A stretch of DNA of 64,000 bases from Cellulosimicrobium funkei (GCF_001019615.1 NZ_JNBQ01000007.1:1-64000), one strand, 5' to 3'. Shown: positions 48,317-57,228, counted from the stretch's first letter. The notes: generated from the letters alone by a model not told the origin. Numbers and translations are program-made.

Positions 48317-49534
48317 CTACCCCGGGACTGGTGACGCTCCGACCCGGTGGTCCGGTCGGCCCGCCGCGGTGAGCAGGAGCGTGCGCACGTCCTGCGCGAC
48401 GACGGAGCGCGCGCCGCGCAGGACCGCGAGCTCGGGGACGGCGCTCGCGACGACCGCGCCCGTCCGCTGGTCGGTGCCCCGGAGCACGGCGGCCGTGGCC
48501 TCGGCGAGCTCGTCGCCGCACGCGACTCCCGTCGGTCCGCCGAGCACGACGGCGTCGGGCTCGAGGATCGCCACGACGGGCTGGAGCACGATCGTGACGC
48601 GACGGGCGAGGTCGTGCACGAGCTCGTGGACGGCGTCGGTGTCGCGGTGCTCACGGACGGCGGCGACGGCCGCGGCGTAGGGGGTGCCCTCCGTGACGCC
48701 GGGGACGCCCGCCCGGGCGCAGAGCTCGACGAGCCGGAGGCCGCCGACGAGGTCCTGCACGTTGACGGAGTCGTCGATCCCGGCGGCGGGCACGGGGAGG
48801 TAGCCGATCTCGCCGGCGCCGCCCGAGGTGCCGTGGTGGACGCGGCCGTCGAGCCACGCCCCCATGCCGATGCCCTCGCCGAGCCACAGCAGGGCGAAGC
48901 TCTGCTCGTCGCGACCGGCGTCACGCTCGGCGATCGCGGCGAGGTTCACGTCGTTCTCGACGCGCACGTCGATGCCGAGAGCGTCCTCGAGATGCCCCCG
49001 GAGCCCTTCGCGCGGCCAGCCGGGCAGCTCGCCGACGAGGGCGATGTCGCCCGTGCGCGGGGCGACGGCCGCCTGGACGCCGACGACGGCGGTCGCCACG
49101 CGCGCGACCGGGATGCCCGCCTCCGCGCAGGCCTCGTCGCGCGCCGTGCGGACGTCGGTCGCGGCGGCGCGGTCCGGGCCGGCGGCGACGGTGGTCTCTC
49201 CGAGCGTCCGGCCGAGCGCGTCGACGACGCTCGCCCGCACGCCGTCGGGCACGACGTCGAGCGCGAGCCCGACGAGGACGTCGGTGCGTGCGGCGTACTG
49301 TGTCGCCTGCGGCCCGCGCGCGCCCTGCACGGAGCCGGTCGGTTCGATGAGACCGGACTGCTCGAGCCGTGCGACGATCTGCGAGGCCGTCGGACGGGAC
49401 ACGCCCGTGCTGTCGCCGATCTGGGACCGGGTGAGCGGTCCGGCGTCGAGGAGGAGCTCGAGCGCCGCGCGATCGTTGATCGTGCGGAGCAGCCCCGGCG
49501 TGCCGGGGATCCTCGACGAGGGGGGCGCGGTCAT
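48317..49534 (-). CDS. ROK family transcriptional regulator
   Basis: The 405-residue protein has an N-terminal winged helix (about 10-75, with LTRSQIGDSTGVSRPTASQIVARLEQSGLI) and a ROK sugar kinase-like domain (about 85-380) with ENDVNLAAIAERD and GEGIGMGAWLDGRVHHGTSGGAGEIGYLP. The zinc motif CxCGxxGCxE normally found after GEIGH is missing; the region reads VPAAGIDDSVNVQ. It may therefore bind sugars differently or not at all as a kinase. CGAAGGAA precedes the ATG. A perfect 17-bp palindrome lies 21 bases upstream and suggests autoregulation. Confidence 0.9.
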   Translation of the reverse strand: MTAPPSSRIPGTPGLLRTINDRAALELLLDAGPLTRSQIGDSTGVSRPTASQIVARLEQSGLIEPTGSVQGARGPQATQYAARTDVLVGLALDVVPDGVRASVVDALGRTLGETTVAAGPDRAAATDVRTARDEACAEAGIPVARVATAVVGVQAAVAPRTGDIALVGELPGWPREGLRGHLEDALGIDVRVENDVNLAAIAERDAGRDEQSFALLWLGEGIGMGAWLDGRVHHGTSGGAGEIGYLPVPAAGIDDSVNVQDLVGGLRLVELCARAGVPGVTEGTPYAAAVAAVREHRDTDAVHELVHDLARRVTIVLQPVVAILEPDAVVLGGPTGVACGDELAEATAAVLRGTDQRTGAVVASAVPELAVLRGARSVVAQDVRTLLLTAAGRPDHRVGASPVPG

Positions 49535-49554
49535 GATGTTCCTTCGAACGGGCT

Positions 49555-49571
49555 TTAGGAAAGTTTCCTAA
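49555..49571. promoter_or_regulatory. Probable ROK operator
   Basis: TTAGGAAA-G-TTTCCTAA is a perfect palindrome of the kind bound by NagC/XylR-type ROK regulators. It lies between rok and divergent leuB. It is AT-rich in a very GC-rich region, which makes chance occurrence unlikely. Confidence 0.75.
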
Positions 49572-49653
49572 TAGTGCACGGTCTCGGCCTGTCGCGCAAC
49601 TCGAACGCCGTCCGAGACGTGAGACCGTCGTCCCGAGGGGTGGCGCGGCGGCG

Positions 49654-49659
49654 TAGGCT
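49654..49659 (+). promoter_or_regulatory. -10 box of leuB (leaderless)
   Basis: TAGGCT ends six bases before the leuB ATG at 49666. Confidence 0.5.
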
Positions 49660-49665
49660 CGCCGC

Positions 49666-50709
49666 ATGACGCGCACCATTGATCTGGCAGTCGTGGCCGG
49701 GGACGGCATCGGTACCGAGGTCGTCGAGCAGGGCCTCGCCGTGCTCGAGGCCGCCGTGGCCGGCTCGGACGTGAAGGTCTCCACGACGCCGTTCGACCTG
49801 GGTGCGCGCCGCTGGCACGCGACGGGCGAGACGCTCACCGACGCGGACCTCGAGGCGATCCGCGGCCACGACGCGATCCTCCTGGGCGCGATCGGCGACC
49901 CGAGCGTCCCGTCGGGCGTCCTCGAGCGCGGTCTGCTGCTCAAGCTGCGCTTCGCGCTCGACCACTACGTGAACCTGCGACCGGGCAAGCTGTACCCGGG
50001 TGTCACCTCGCCCCTCGCCGAGCCGGGCGAGATCGACTTCGTCGTGGTGCGCGAGGGGACCGAGGGCCCGTACGTCGGCAACGGCGGATCGCTGCGCACC
50101 GGCACGCCCCACGAGATCGCGACCGAGGTCTCCCTCAACACGGCGTTCGGCGTCGAGCGCGTGGTGCGCGACGCCTTCGCCCGGGCCCAGGCGCGTCCGC
50201 GCAAGCACCTCACGCTCGTGCACAAGCACAACGTCCTCGTGCACGCGGGCCACCTGTGGCGCCGGACGGTCGAGGCCGTCAACGCCGAGTTCCCCGACGT
50301 CACGACGGACTACCTGCACGTCGACGCGGCGACCATCTTCCTCACGACGAAGCCGTCGCGCTTCGACGTCATCGTCACGGACAACCTGTTCGGCGACATC
50401 CTCACCGACCAGGCCGCCGCGATCACGGGCGGGATCGGCCTCGCCGCGTCCGCGAACATCAACCCCGACCGCACGGCGCCGTCGATGTTCGAGCCGGTGC
50501 ACGGCTCGGCCCCGGACATCGCCGGACAGGGCAAGGCCGACCCGACCGCCACGGTCCTGTCGGTCGCGCTGCTCCTCGACCACCTGGGCCTCGGCGACGA
50601 GGCGAAGCGCGTGGAGGCGGCCGTCGCCGCCGACCTCGCCGGGCGGGGGAGCCGAGTACGCTCGACGGCCGAGGTGGGCCGCGAGCTCGCCGCTCGCGTC
50701 GCCGGCTGA
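49666..50709 (+). CDS. leuB: 3-isopropylmalate dehydrogenase
   Basis: The 347-residue enzyme oxidises and decarboxylates 3-isopropylmalate in leucine synthesis; it could also act on 3-methylmalate in the citramalate route to isoleucine. Family blocks are [35 protein letters not shown] with the substrate-binding arginines, [50 protein letters not shown] with the metal aspartates, and [18 protein letters not shown] for NAD binding. The length is that of actinobacterial LeuB. leuC, leuD and leuA are not in this window. Confidence 0.96.
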   Translation: MTRTIDLAVVAGDGIGTEVVEQGLAVLEAAVAGSDVKVSTTPFDLGARRWHATGETLTDADLEAIRGHDAILLGAIGDPSVPSGVLERGLLLKLRFALDHYVNLRPGKLYPGVTSPLAEPGEIDFVVVREGTEGPYVGNGGSLRTGTPHEIATEVSLNTAFGVERVVRDAFARAQARPRKHLTLVHKHNVLVHAGHLWRRTVEAVNAEFPDVTTDYLHVDAATIFLTTKPSRFDVIVTDNLFGDILTDQAAAITGGIGLAASANINPDRTAPSMFEPVHGSAPDIAGQGKADPTATVLSVALLLDHLGLGDEAKRVEAAVAADLAGRGSRVRSTAEVGRELAARVAG

Positions 50710-50715
50710 CACGCC

Positions 50716-50740
50716 GCCCGGGTCCTGCGCGGACCCGGGC
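50716..50740 (+). terminator. Terminator after leuB
   Basis: A 10-bp stem GCCCGGGTCC (50716-50725) pairs with 50731-50740 around a five-base loop, seven bases after the stop. Confidence 0.65.
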
Positions 50741-50913
50741 ACCGGTTCGCCCGCAGTCCCCGCACCTCGGTCGTCATCGCCCCAGGACCGGATCCCTCCC
50801 GTTCTGACCCGGTGACGCCTGCCGTCGTCGTGCTCTCGCGCGGATCGCCGCACGAGCCGTACGGTCGTGGAAAACTAGGCGGAGACCACCCGGGTCGCCA
50901 GGTGAAAGGCCTC

Positions 50914-52050
50914 ATGATGAGCACCCTCGCAGCGCAGCACCAGCCGTCCTCCTCGGAGGAGGACCTCATCGCCCTGTTCGACGTCCGCCCCACGGACGCC
51001 CCGACGCCGCCCGCCGAGCGCGAGGCCGCGATCGCGGCCCCGAAGTTCGGCACGGTCTTCACGGACCACATGGCGCGGATCAGCTGGAACTCGACCGACG
51101 GGTGGGTCGACCGCCGCATCGAGAAGTACGGACCCCTCCTGCTGGACCCGGCGACCGCCGTCCTGCACTACGCGCAGGAGATCTTCGAGGGCATGAAGGC
51201 GTACCGCCACGCCGACGGGTCGGTGTGGACGTTCCGCCCCGAGGCGAACGCCGCGCGCTTCGCCCGCTCGGCCCACCGCCTCGCGCTCCCGGCGCTGTCG
51301 GTCGACGACTTCGTCGGGTCGATCACGGCGCTCGTGCGCACGGACGTCGACTGGGTGCCCAGCGGCGACGAGGCGAGCCTCTACCTGCGCCCGTTCATGT
51401 ACGCGTCGGAGGCCTTCCTCGGCGTGCGCCCGTCGCTCGAGGCCGAGTACCTGGTGATCGCCTCGCCGGTCGGGCCCTACTTCTCGGGCGGCGTCAAGCC
51501 CGTGTCGATCTGGGTCGACCGCGAGTACAGCCGCGCGGGCGCCGGTGGCACGGGCGACGCGAAGTGCGGCGGCAACTACGCCTCCAGCCTGCTGCCGCAG
51601 GTGGTCGCGCAGCAGCACGGGTGCGAGCAGGTGTGCTTCCTGGACTCCGGGACGCGCACGTTCCTCGAGGAGCTCGGCGGCATGAACGTGTTCGTCGTCA
51701 AGGCGGACGGCTCGGTCGAGACGCCCGAGCTCAGCGGCTCGATCCTCGAGGGCGTCACGCGCTCGTCGATCATCCGCCTCCTCACCGACCGCGGACACGA
51801 CGTGGTCGAGCGCCGCATCCCGCTCACCGACGTCCTCGCCGGGATCCGGGACGGCTCCGTGACCGAGGTGTTCGCGTGCGGCACGGCCGCCGTCATCACC
51901 CCGATCGGGCGGCTCGCGGGCTCCGACTTCGACCACACCATCGGCGGCGGCGAGGCCGGGTCGCTCACCATGGCGATCCGCGCCGAGCTCACCGACATCC
52001 AGACCGGGCGCGCGGCCGACCGCCACGGCTGGCTCCGCCGCCTCGCCTGA
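50914..52050 (+). CDS. ilvE: Branched-chain amino-acid aminotransferase
   Basis: The 378-residue PLP enzyme transfers amino groups to the keto acids of valine, leucine and isoleucine. Class IV features include LHYAQEIFEGMKAYRHADGSVWTFRPEANAARF (spread over 88-120), the PLP-lysine region GGTGDAKCGGNYASSLLPQ, and CFLDSGTRTFLEELGGMNVFVV. Two adjacent ATG codons (50914 and 50917) follow the GAAAGG site; either could be used. In-frame codons back to 50812 lack a ribosome site. leuB lies upstream with a terminator between, and a 22-bp stem terminator follows. Confidence 0.95.
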   Translation: MMSTLAAQHQPSSSEEDLIALFDVRPTDAPTPPAEREAAIAAPKFGTVFTDHMARISWNSTDGWVDRRIEKYGPLLLDPATAVLHYAQEIFEGMKAYRHADGSVWTFRPEANAARFARSAHRLALPALSVDDFVGSITALVRTDVDWVPSGDEASLYLRPFMYASEAFLGVRPSLEAEYLVIASPVGPYFSGGVKPVSIWVDREYSRAGAGGTGDAKCGGNYASSLLPQVVAQQHGCEQVCFLDSGTRTFLEELGGMNVFVVKADGSVETPELSGSILEGVTRSSIIRLLTDRGHDVVERRIPLTDVLAGIRDGSVTEVFACGTAAVITPIGRLAGSDFDHTIGGGEAGSLTMAIRAELTDIQTGRAADRHGWLRRLA

Positions 52051-52070
52051 GGCACGTTCTCCGCACCCTG

Positions 52071-52116
52071 CACGACGACGGGGCCGCCTCCCGCGGGAGG
52101 CGGCCCCGTCGTCGTG
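52071..52116. terminator. Very strong bidirectional terminator after ilvE
   Basis: A perfect 22-bp stem (52071-52092 with 52095-52116) with a two-base loop lies between convergent ilvE and the small membrane protein gene. Confidence 0.85.
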
Positions 52117-52150
52117 CGGGCCGGTCAGCGTGGACGCGCCGGCCGGTGGG

Positions 52151-52744
52151 TCAGAGGGCGGTCGCCGGCCGCACGACGATCGTCCGCCCGGCGACGCCCG
52201 CGAGCAGCGACCAGACCGCGATGCCGATGAGCAGGTTGATGAGCCCGGACAGGGCCGCCGCCGTGACGTCGCTCGACCACGCGAACGGGAGCACGGCGAT
52301 CACCACGACGACCAGTGCCATGATCCAGCCGAAGAACGCGCGCGGGCGCGGCGTGCTGAGGATGAGCAGGTGCAGGACGCCTGCCGCGAGGACCGCGAGG
52401 ATCGCCCCGTCGATCGCCCACGCCGCCTGGCGCGACCCCGTGCCGAACAGGTCCGGCGGCGGGACCAGGGTGATCGAGAAGATCCGCTCGAAGATGATCA
52501 CGCCGAGCAGCCCGATGAGGGCCGCGACGAGGGCGGTCGCCGCGGCGCCCGCCCAGAACCGGCCGGCCTCGACCGCGAGGCGCGGGTCCGCGGGGTTGAC
52601 GGGCGGCCTCTGGTCGGGGAAGCCGGCCTGCGGGTCGGTCGGGGGGATCGCGGGGGGCGGGGCGTGCTGCGGTACGGGCGGCTGCCCGTAGCGGCGCGTC
52701 GGGGGGTTCTGCGGGTCGTAGCCGCCCGGCGTCGGGTCGCTCAT
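52151..52744 (-). CDS. Four-helix membrane protein, DUF6069-like
   Basis: The 197-residue protein has a Pro/Gln-rich N-terminus (about 1-60, with YDPQNPPTRRYGQPPVPQHAPPP spread through it). Four transmembrane helices follow: GAAATALVAALIGLLGVIIFERIF, AIDGAILAVLAAGVLHLLIL, FFGWIMALVVVVIAVLPFAW and LSGLINLLIGIAVWSLLAGVAG. The pattern resembles DUF6069 proteins of actinomycetes, for which no function is known to me. ATG 52744 follows GAGGAGTGACG. It is convergent with ilvE and divergent from the cimA leader. Confidence 0.7.
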   Translation of the reverse strand: MSDPTPGGYDPQNPPTRRYGQPPVPQHAPPPAIPPTDPQAGFPDQRPPVNPADPRLAVEAGRFWAGAAATALVAALIGLLGVIIFERIFSITLVPPPDLFGTGSRQAAWAIDGAILAVLAAGVLHLLILSTPRPRAFFGWIMALVVVVIAVLPFAWSSDVTAAALSGLINLLIGIAVWSLLAGVAGRTIVVRPATAL

Positions 52745-52846
52745 CGTCACTCCTCGGTCGGTCGCCGCCGCGCCCGAGGGCGGTGGGCGGCTCAGTGGAT
52801 GGACGCTCGTGTCCATCCTCGCGGAACCTGTGGCACCATGTGCCCT

Positions 52847-52882
52847 GTGACACACCTCGTCTCCCAGCTCATTATCGAGTAG
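52847..52882 (+). CDS. cimA leader peptide (attenuator)
   Basis: The short frame encodes VTHLVSQLIIE from GTG 52847; ATG 52838 in the same frame would add MCP. It contains Leu, Val, Leu and a tandem Ile-Ile (ATT ATC), fitting control of a citramalate synthase that feeds isoleucine. CACCAT seven bases upstream may be the -10 box of a leaderless start. The stop overlaps the 5' base of a hairpin, and a terminator with eight T residues follows. Confidence 0.65.
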   Translation: MTHLVSQLIIE

Positions 52883-52910
52883 CGCGCCCGGTAGTACTCA
52901 CCGGACGCGC
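52882..52910 (+). promoter_or_regulatory. Hairpin in the cimA leader
   Basis: GCGCG (52882-52886) with CGCGC (52906-52910), and CCGG with CCGG inside, form a stem whose loop contains GTAGTACT. The same GTAGTACT word, followed eight bases later by GCGC, occurs in the ilvB leader. Confidence 0.5.
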
Positions 52911-52913
52911 AGA

Positions 52914-52941
52914 CCTCCCGCACCCTCGGGGGGTTTTTTTT
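52914..52941 (+). terminator. Attenuator terminator of cimA
   Basis: CCTCCCG (52914-52920) pairs with CGGGGGG (52927-52933) with one G-T wobble, and eight T residues follow. It is about 140 bases upstream of cimA. Confidence 0.8.
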
Positions 52942-53082
52942 GTTGCTGGGCACCACCCCCGCCCGGCGGCACGGATGCCGGGCCTCCCGCCTCACGAGGG
53001 CCCCGCCCGGCGTCCTGGGAGACGGACCAGAGGGACGGACGCTGCGGCGTCCGCGACACGACGAACGGCAGGAAGAGGCACC

Positions 53083-54741
53083 ATGACCTCGGCGACGACC
53101 CCCGTGACCGGCCCCCGCGAGCCCCGGGTCTTCCACGTCTACGACACGACCCTGCGCGACGGCGCGCAGCAGGAGGGCATGAACCTCTCCGTCGCCGACA
53201 AGCTCGCCATCGCCCCGCTGCTCGACGAGCTCGGCGTCGGGTTCATCGAGGGCGGCTGGCCGGGCGCGGTGCCCAAGGACACGGAGTTCTTCCGCCGCGC
53301 CGCCAAGGAGCTCGACCTCCGGCACGCCGTGCTCGCCGCGTTCGGCTCGACGCGCAAGGCGGGTTTGCGCGCGTGGGACGACCCGCAGGTGCGGGCGCTC
53401 GTCGACTCCGAGGCGCCGGTCGTGACGCTCGTCGCCAAGTCCGACGTCCGGCACGTCGAGCGCGCGCTGCGCACGACGCCCGACGAGGGCCTCGCGATGA
53501 TCACCGACACCGTGTCGTTCCTCGTGGGCGAGGGACGCCGGGTCGTCGTCGACGCCGAGCACTTCTTCGACGGCTACCGGTACGACGCCGCCTTCACGCG
53601 GTCCGCCGTGCAGGCCGCGTTCGAGGCGGGGGCCGAGGTCGTCGCGCTCTGCGACACCAACGGCGGGATGCTGCCCACCTGGGTGGTCGAGGTCGTCGAG
53701 GAGCTGCGCGACGCCGTCGGGCTCCCGCACGGGCGCGACGCGCTCCCGGGCGACGCGCTGCTCGGCATGCACGCGCACAACGACTCGGGCTGCGCCGTCG
53801 CGAACACGCTCGCCGCCGTCGAGGCGGGCGCCGCCCACGTGCAGGGGACGGTCAACGGGTACGGGGAGCGCACGGGCAACGTCGACCTCCTCACGGTCGT
53901 CGCGAACCTCGAGCTCAAGCACGGGCTGCGGACCCTGACCGGGGAGGGCCTCGAGGAGGCCACGCGCATCTCGCACGCGATCAGCGAGATCACCAACATC
54001 TCGCCGTACGCGCGTCAGCCGTACGTCGGCGCGAGCGCGTTCGCGCACAAGGCCGGCCTCCACGCGAGCGCGATCAAGGTCGACCCCGACCTCTACCAGC
54101 ACATCGACCCGACGGCGGTCGGCAACGACATCCGCATGCTCGTCTCCGACATGGCCGGCCGCGCCTCGATCGAGCTCAAGGGCCGTGAGCTCGGGTTCGA
54201 CCTGTCGGGCCAGGGCGAGCTGCTCACCCGCGTGACCAACCGGGTGAAGGACGACGAGGCCAACGGCTACACGTACGAGGCGGCGGACGCGTCGTTCGAG
54301 CTGCTGCTCCGCGAGGAGATCACGGGCGAGCGGCCGCCGTACTTCCGGGTCGAGAGCTGGCGCACGATCGTCGAGCGGGCCGGGTCGCGCGGCACCGAGG
54401 CCACGGCCGAGGCGACCGTCAAGCTCCACGCCGGCGGCGAGCGCATCGTCACCACCGGCGAGGGCAACGGGCCCGTCAACGCGCTCGACCACGCCCTGCG
54501 GCTCGCCCTCGGCCGCGTCTACCCCGAGATCGACGTGTTCGAGCTCATCGACTTCAAGGTCCGCATCCTCGACACCGAGCAGGGCACGGACGCGATCACG
54601 CGCGTCCTCATCGAGACGACCGACGGCTCGACGTCGTGGTCGACGGTCGGCGTCGGGCCGAACCTCATCGAGGCGGCGTGGGAGGCGCTGACCGACTCCG
54701 CGATCTACGGGCTGGTCCACGCGGGCGTCGACCCTCGCTGA
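53083..54741 (+). CDS. cimA: Citramalate synthase
   Basis: The 552-residue protein condenses pyruvate and acetyl-CoA to R-citramalate, which supplies 2-ketobutyrate for isoleucine without threonine. The active-site arginine and metal aspartate are R25-D26 in YDTTLRDGAQQEGMNLS, and metal histidines are H230 and H232 in GMHAHNDSG. EGGWPGAVPKDTEFF and the absence of the longer LeuA features favour CimA over 2-isopropylmalate synthase. The LeuA_dimer-like regulatory domain occupies about 430-545. GGAAGAGGCACC precedes the ATG. The upstream leader with a tandem Ile supports an isoleucine role. Confidence 0.9.
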   Translation: MTSATTPVTGPREPRVFHVYDTTLRDGAQQEGMNLSVADKLAIAPLLDELGVGFIEGGWPGAVPKDTEFFRRAAKELDLRHAVLAAFGSTRKAGLRAWDDPQVRALVDSEAPVVTLVAKSDVRHVERALRTTPDEGLAMITDTVSFLVGEGRRVVVDAEHFFDGYRYDAAFTRSAVQAAFEAGAEVVALCDTNGGMLPTWVVEVVEELRDAVGLPHGRDALPGDALLGMHAHNDSGCAVANTLAAVEAGAAHVQGTVNGYGERTGNVDLLTVVANLELKHGLRTLTGEGLEEATRISHAISEITNISPYARQPYVGASAFAHKAGLHASAIKVDPDLYQHIDPTAVGNDIRMLVSDMAGRASIELKGRELGFDLSGQGELLTRVTNRVKDDEANGYTYEAADASFELLLREEITGERPPYFRVESWRTIVERAGSRGTEATAEATVKLHAGGERIVTTGEGNGPVNALDHALRLALGRVYPEIDVFELIDFKVRILDTEQGTDAITRVLIETTDGSTSWSTVGVGPNLIEAAWEALTDSAIYGLVHAGVDPR

Positions 54742-54838
54742 CCGGTACCTCGCCCTGCCGAGGGACGGCTGGGCGTCCGCGACGGCGGTCTGTTGCGGGG
54801 TGACCGACGTCTCCCGCCGTGCGAAGGGCGAGCGGGCT

Positions 54839-54844
54839 TAGGGT
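54839..54844 (+). promoter_or_regulatory. -10 box of the lipoate ligase gene (leaderless)
   Basis: TAGGGT ends six bases before GTG 54851. The rest of the 54742-54838 gap shows no clear hairpin. Confidence 0.5.
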
Positions 54845-54850
54845 GGACGG

Positions 54851-55900
54851 GTGCGTGGTGAGTACAAGGTTCCCGGTGGCAAGCTCGTAGCGGTCGACGT
54901 CGAGGTGGAGGCCGGGCGGCTCGCCCGCGTCGCGGTGAGCGGCGACTTCTTCCTCGAGCCGGACGACGCGCTCGAGGACATCGACGGCGCGCTGACGGGC
55001 ATGCCCGAGACGGCGACGGTCGCGCAGCTCGCGAGCGCCGTGCAGGGCGCGCTCGGCGAGGACGTCACGATGATCGGCTTCTCGCCCGAGGCCGTCGCGA
55101 TCGCGGTGCGCCGCGCGCTCGGGCACGCGACGGGCTGGGGCGACCACACGTTCGAGGTCGTGCACGAGGGCCCGGAGGAGCCGGCGATGCACCTCGCGCT
55201 CGACCAGGTGCTCACGGAGGAGCTCGACGCCGGTCGTCGCGGCCCGACGCTGCGGATCTGGGAGTGGGCGTCGCCCGCGGTGATCATCGGGTCGTTCCAG
55301 TCGCTGCGCAACGAGGTGGACCCGGAGGGCGCGGAGCGCCACGGCGTGACGGTCGTGCGCCGGATCTCCGGCGGGGGCGCGATGTTCGTCGAGCCGGGGA
55401 ACACCATCACCTACTCGCTCTACGTCCCCGGGTCGCTCGTCGAGGGGCTGAGCTTCGAGCGCTCGTACGCGTTCCTCGACGACTGGGTGCTCGGCGCGCT
55501 CGCGGAGGTGGGCGTCGAGGCGACCTACAAGCCGCTCAACGACATCGCGTCGCCCGCGGGCAAGATCGCGGGGGCGGCGCAGAAGCGGCTGCGCGGGGGA
55601 GCGGTGCTGCACCACGTGACGATGGCGTACGACATCGACGCCGGCAAGATGCTCGAGGTGCTGCGGATCGGCCGCGAGAAGCTCTCGGACAAGGGCACGA
55701 CGAGCGCGAACAAGCGCGTCGACCCGGTGCGCTCGCAGACGGGCATGGCGCGCGAGGACGTCATCGACGCCTTCAAGGAGCACTTCCGGTCGCGCTACCG
55801 CACGGTCGAGGGCAAGGTCACGCCCGAGGAGCGCGAGCGGGCGCAGGAGCTCGCGCGCACGAAGTTCTCGACGCCGGAGTGGACCGCGCGCGTCCCGTGA
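54851..55900 (+). CDS. Lipoate-protein ligase with N-terminal accessory domain
   Basis: The 349-residue protein has an N-terminal segment (about 1-90, GGKLVAVDVEVEAGRLARVAVSGDFFLEPDDALEDIDGAL dispersed) resembling the small accessory domain that in E. coli LplA lies at the C-terminus. A BPL/LplA/LipB catalytic domain (about 95-345) follows with VVRRISGGGAMFVEPGN and the lysine region NDIASPAGKIAGAAQKR. It should attach lipoate to the E2 or GcvH proteins in the cytoplasm. The gene is leaderless at GTG 54851. It ends 73 bases before the convergent PLP protein, with repeat words between. Confidence 0.85.
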   Translation: MRGEYKVPGGKLVAVDVEVEAGRLARVAVSGDFFLEPDDALEDIDGALTGMPETATVAQLASAVQGALGEDVTMIGFSPEAVAIAVRRALGHATGWGDHTFEVVHEGPEEPAMHLALDQVLTEELDAGRRGPTLRIWEWASPAVIIGSFQSLRNEVDPEGAERHGVTVVRRISGGGAMFVEPGNTITYSLYVPGSLVEGLSFERSYAFLDDWVLGALAEVGVEATYKPLNDIASPAGKIAGAAQKRLRGGAVLHHVTMAYDIDAGKMLEVLRIGREKLSDKGTTSANKRVDPVRSQTGMAREDVIDAFKEHFRSRYRTVEGKVTPEERERAQELARTKFSTPEWTARVP

Positions 55901-55905
55901 CGCCG

Positions 55906-55985
55906 TACCTCGCGACGTAGAGCCCCCGGTCGCGAGGTATAGCTCCCCGGGTTCTACGTCGCGACGGCGGGTTCTACCTCGGCGT
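55906..55985. repeat. Inverted and direct CTACNTCG repeat words between convergent genes
   Basis: TACCTCGCGAC (55906-55916) pairs with GTCGCGAGGTA (55929-55939). GTTCTAC words follow at 55951 and 55971, continuing TCG. The second supplies the TAG stop of the minus-strand gene that ends at 55974. The words match those upstream of gatC and at 57257-57320. Confidence 0.65.
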
Positions 55986-56720
55986 GGGTCGCGGGCCGAA
56001 GACCGCGGTGCCGACGCGGACGATCGTCGCGCCCTCGGCGACCGCGAGCTCGAGGTCGCCGCTCATGCCCATGGACAGCTCGCGCGCGTCCCCGGTGCCA
56101 GGCGCGCCCGAGCCGGCGACGGCGTCGCGCACCTCGCGCAGGCGCGCGAAGCCCGCGCGCACCACCGTCTCGTCCGGCGCGTTCGCGCCGATCGTCATGA
56201 AGCCCCGCAGGCGCAGACCCTCGAGCGCGACGACGGCGGTCGCGAGGGCGGGCGCGTCGTCGGGCCGGACGCCCGACTTGGACTCCTCGCCCGAGACGTT
56301 CACCTGCACGAGCACGTCGAGCACCCGGCCGTCGCGCGCGCAGCGCGCCGCGAGCGCCTCGGCGAGCGCGAGCGAGTCCACGCTCTCCACGCCCGTCGCC
56401 GTCGCGAGGACCTGGTTGACCTTGTTGCGCTGGAGGTGCCCGATCATGTGGACCTCGACACGCCCCGCCGCCACGAGGTCGGCGAGGTCGGGGGCCTTCG
56501 CGACGAGCTCCTGCACGCGGTTCTCGCCGATCAGGTCCGCACCGGCCTCGACGACCGCGCGCACGGCGTCGGCGGGCTGCGTCTTGGTCGCCACGAGCAG
56601 CCGCACGTCCGACGGCGCGCGCCCGGCAGCGCGCGCGGCGTCGTCCACCCGGGACCGCACCCGGGCGAGGTTCTGCGCGATCTGCGCGGGCAGCACGGAC
56701 GACGGCTCGGGGAGGGGCAT
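55974..56720 (-). CDS. Pyridoxal phosphate homeostasis protein (YggS/PROSC family)
   Basis: The 248-residue protein is a single-domain PLP-binding TIM barrel of the alanine racemase fold. The PLP lysine is K46 in LLVATKTQPAD. GENRVQELVAKAP, HMIGHLQRNK and LSMGMSGDLELAVAEGATIVRVGTAVFG are family blocks, the last containing the phosphate-binding site. It buffers PLP and influences amino-acid and keto-acid pools, including branched-chain metabolism in E. coli. TAGACT six bases upstream of the ATG indicates a leaderless start. It is not beside the division genes where actinomycete homologues often sit. Confidence 0.93.
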   Translation of the reverse strand: MPLPEPSSVLPAQIAQNLARVRSRVDDAARAAGRAPSDVRLLVATKTQPADAVRAVVEAGADLIGENRVQELVAKAPDLADLVAAGRVEVHMIGHLQRNKVNQVLATATGVESVDSLALAEALAARCARDGRVLDVLVQVNVSGEESKSGVRPDDAPALATAVVALEGLRLRGFMTIGANAPDETVVRAGFARLREVRDAVAGSGAPGTGDARELSMGMSGDLELAVAEGATIVRVGTAVFGPRPTPR

Positions 56721-56726
56721 GCGGTC

Positions 56727-56732
56727 AGTCTA
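56727..56732 (-). promoter_or_regulatory. -10 box of the YggS-family gene (leaderless)
   Basis: TAGACT on the minus strand lies six bases before the ATG at 56720. Confidence 0.55.
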
Positions 56733-56829
56733 GGTCGGCCGGGCCGTCCGAGATCCGGGTCGTCTCAGGGTGGTCCCGGATCGGCGCGAGCGGTCTGATC
56801 GGCGAGAATGGTGGGGAAAGGACGGTGCC

Positions 56830-57228
56830 GTGAAGACACTGCTCAACATCATCTGGCTCGTGTTCGCCGGGCTGTGGCTCGCCCTGGGCTACGTCCTGGC
56901 GGGCATCATCTGCTGCATCCTCATCGTCACGATCCCGTTCGGCATCGCGTCGTTCCGCATCGCCGGCTATGCGCTGTGGCCGTTCGGCCGCACGGTCGTC
57001 GACAAGCCGACCGCGGGCGCGTGGTCGACGATCGGGAACGTCATCTGGGTGGTCGTTGCCGGCATCTGGCTCGCGATCGGGCACGTGGTCACCGCGATCC
57101 CGCTGTTCGTGTCGATCATCGGCATCCCGCTCGGGATCGCGAACCTCAAGATGATCCCGGTCTCGCTCCTGCCGCTCGGCAAGGACATCGTCCCGACCGA
57201 CGCACCGTACACCGCCTACCAGCGCTGA
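56830..57228 (+). CDS. YccF domain membrane protein
   Basis: The 132-residue protein has two tandem YccF-type units. Each has paired hydrophobic segments (NIIWLVFAGLWLALGYVLAGIICCILIVTIPFGI and NVIWVVVAGIWLAIGHVVTAIPLFVSIIGIPLGI) followed by an AxLKxIPxSLxPxG-like strand. It is an inner-membrane protein of unknown function. The start is GTG 56830 with AAAGGACGG upstream; TAGAAT-like sequence was not found. It converges on the YbaK gene across a strong hairpin. Confidence 0.88.
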   Translation: MKTLLNIIWLVFAGLWLALGYVLAGIICCILIVTIPFGIASFRIAGYALWPFGRTVVDKPTAGAWSTIGNVIWVVVAGIWLAIGHVVTAIPLFVSIIGIPLGIANLKMIPVSLLPLGKDIVPTDAPYTAYQR

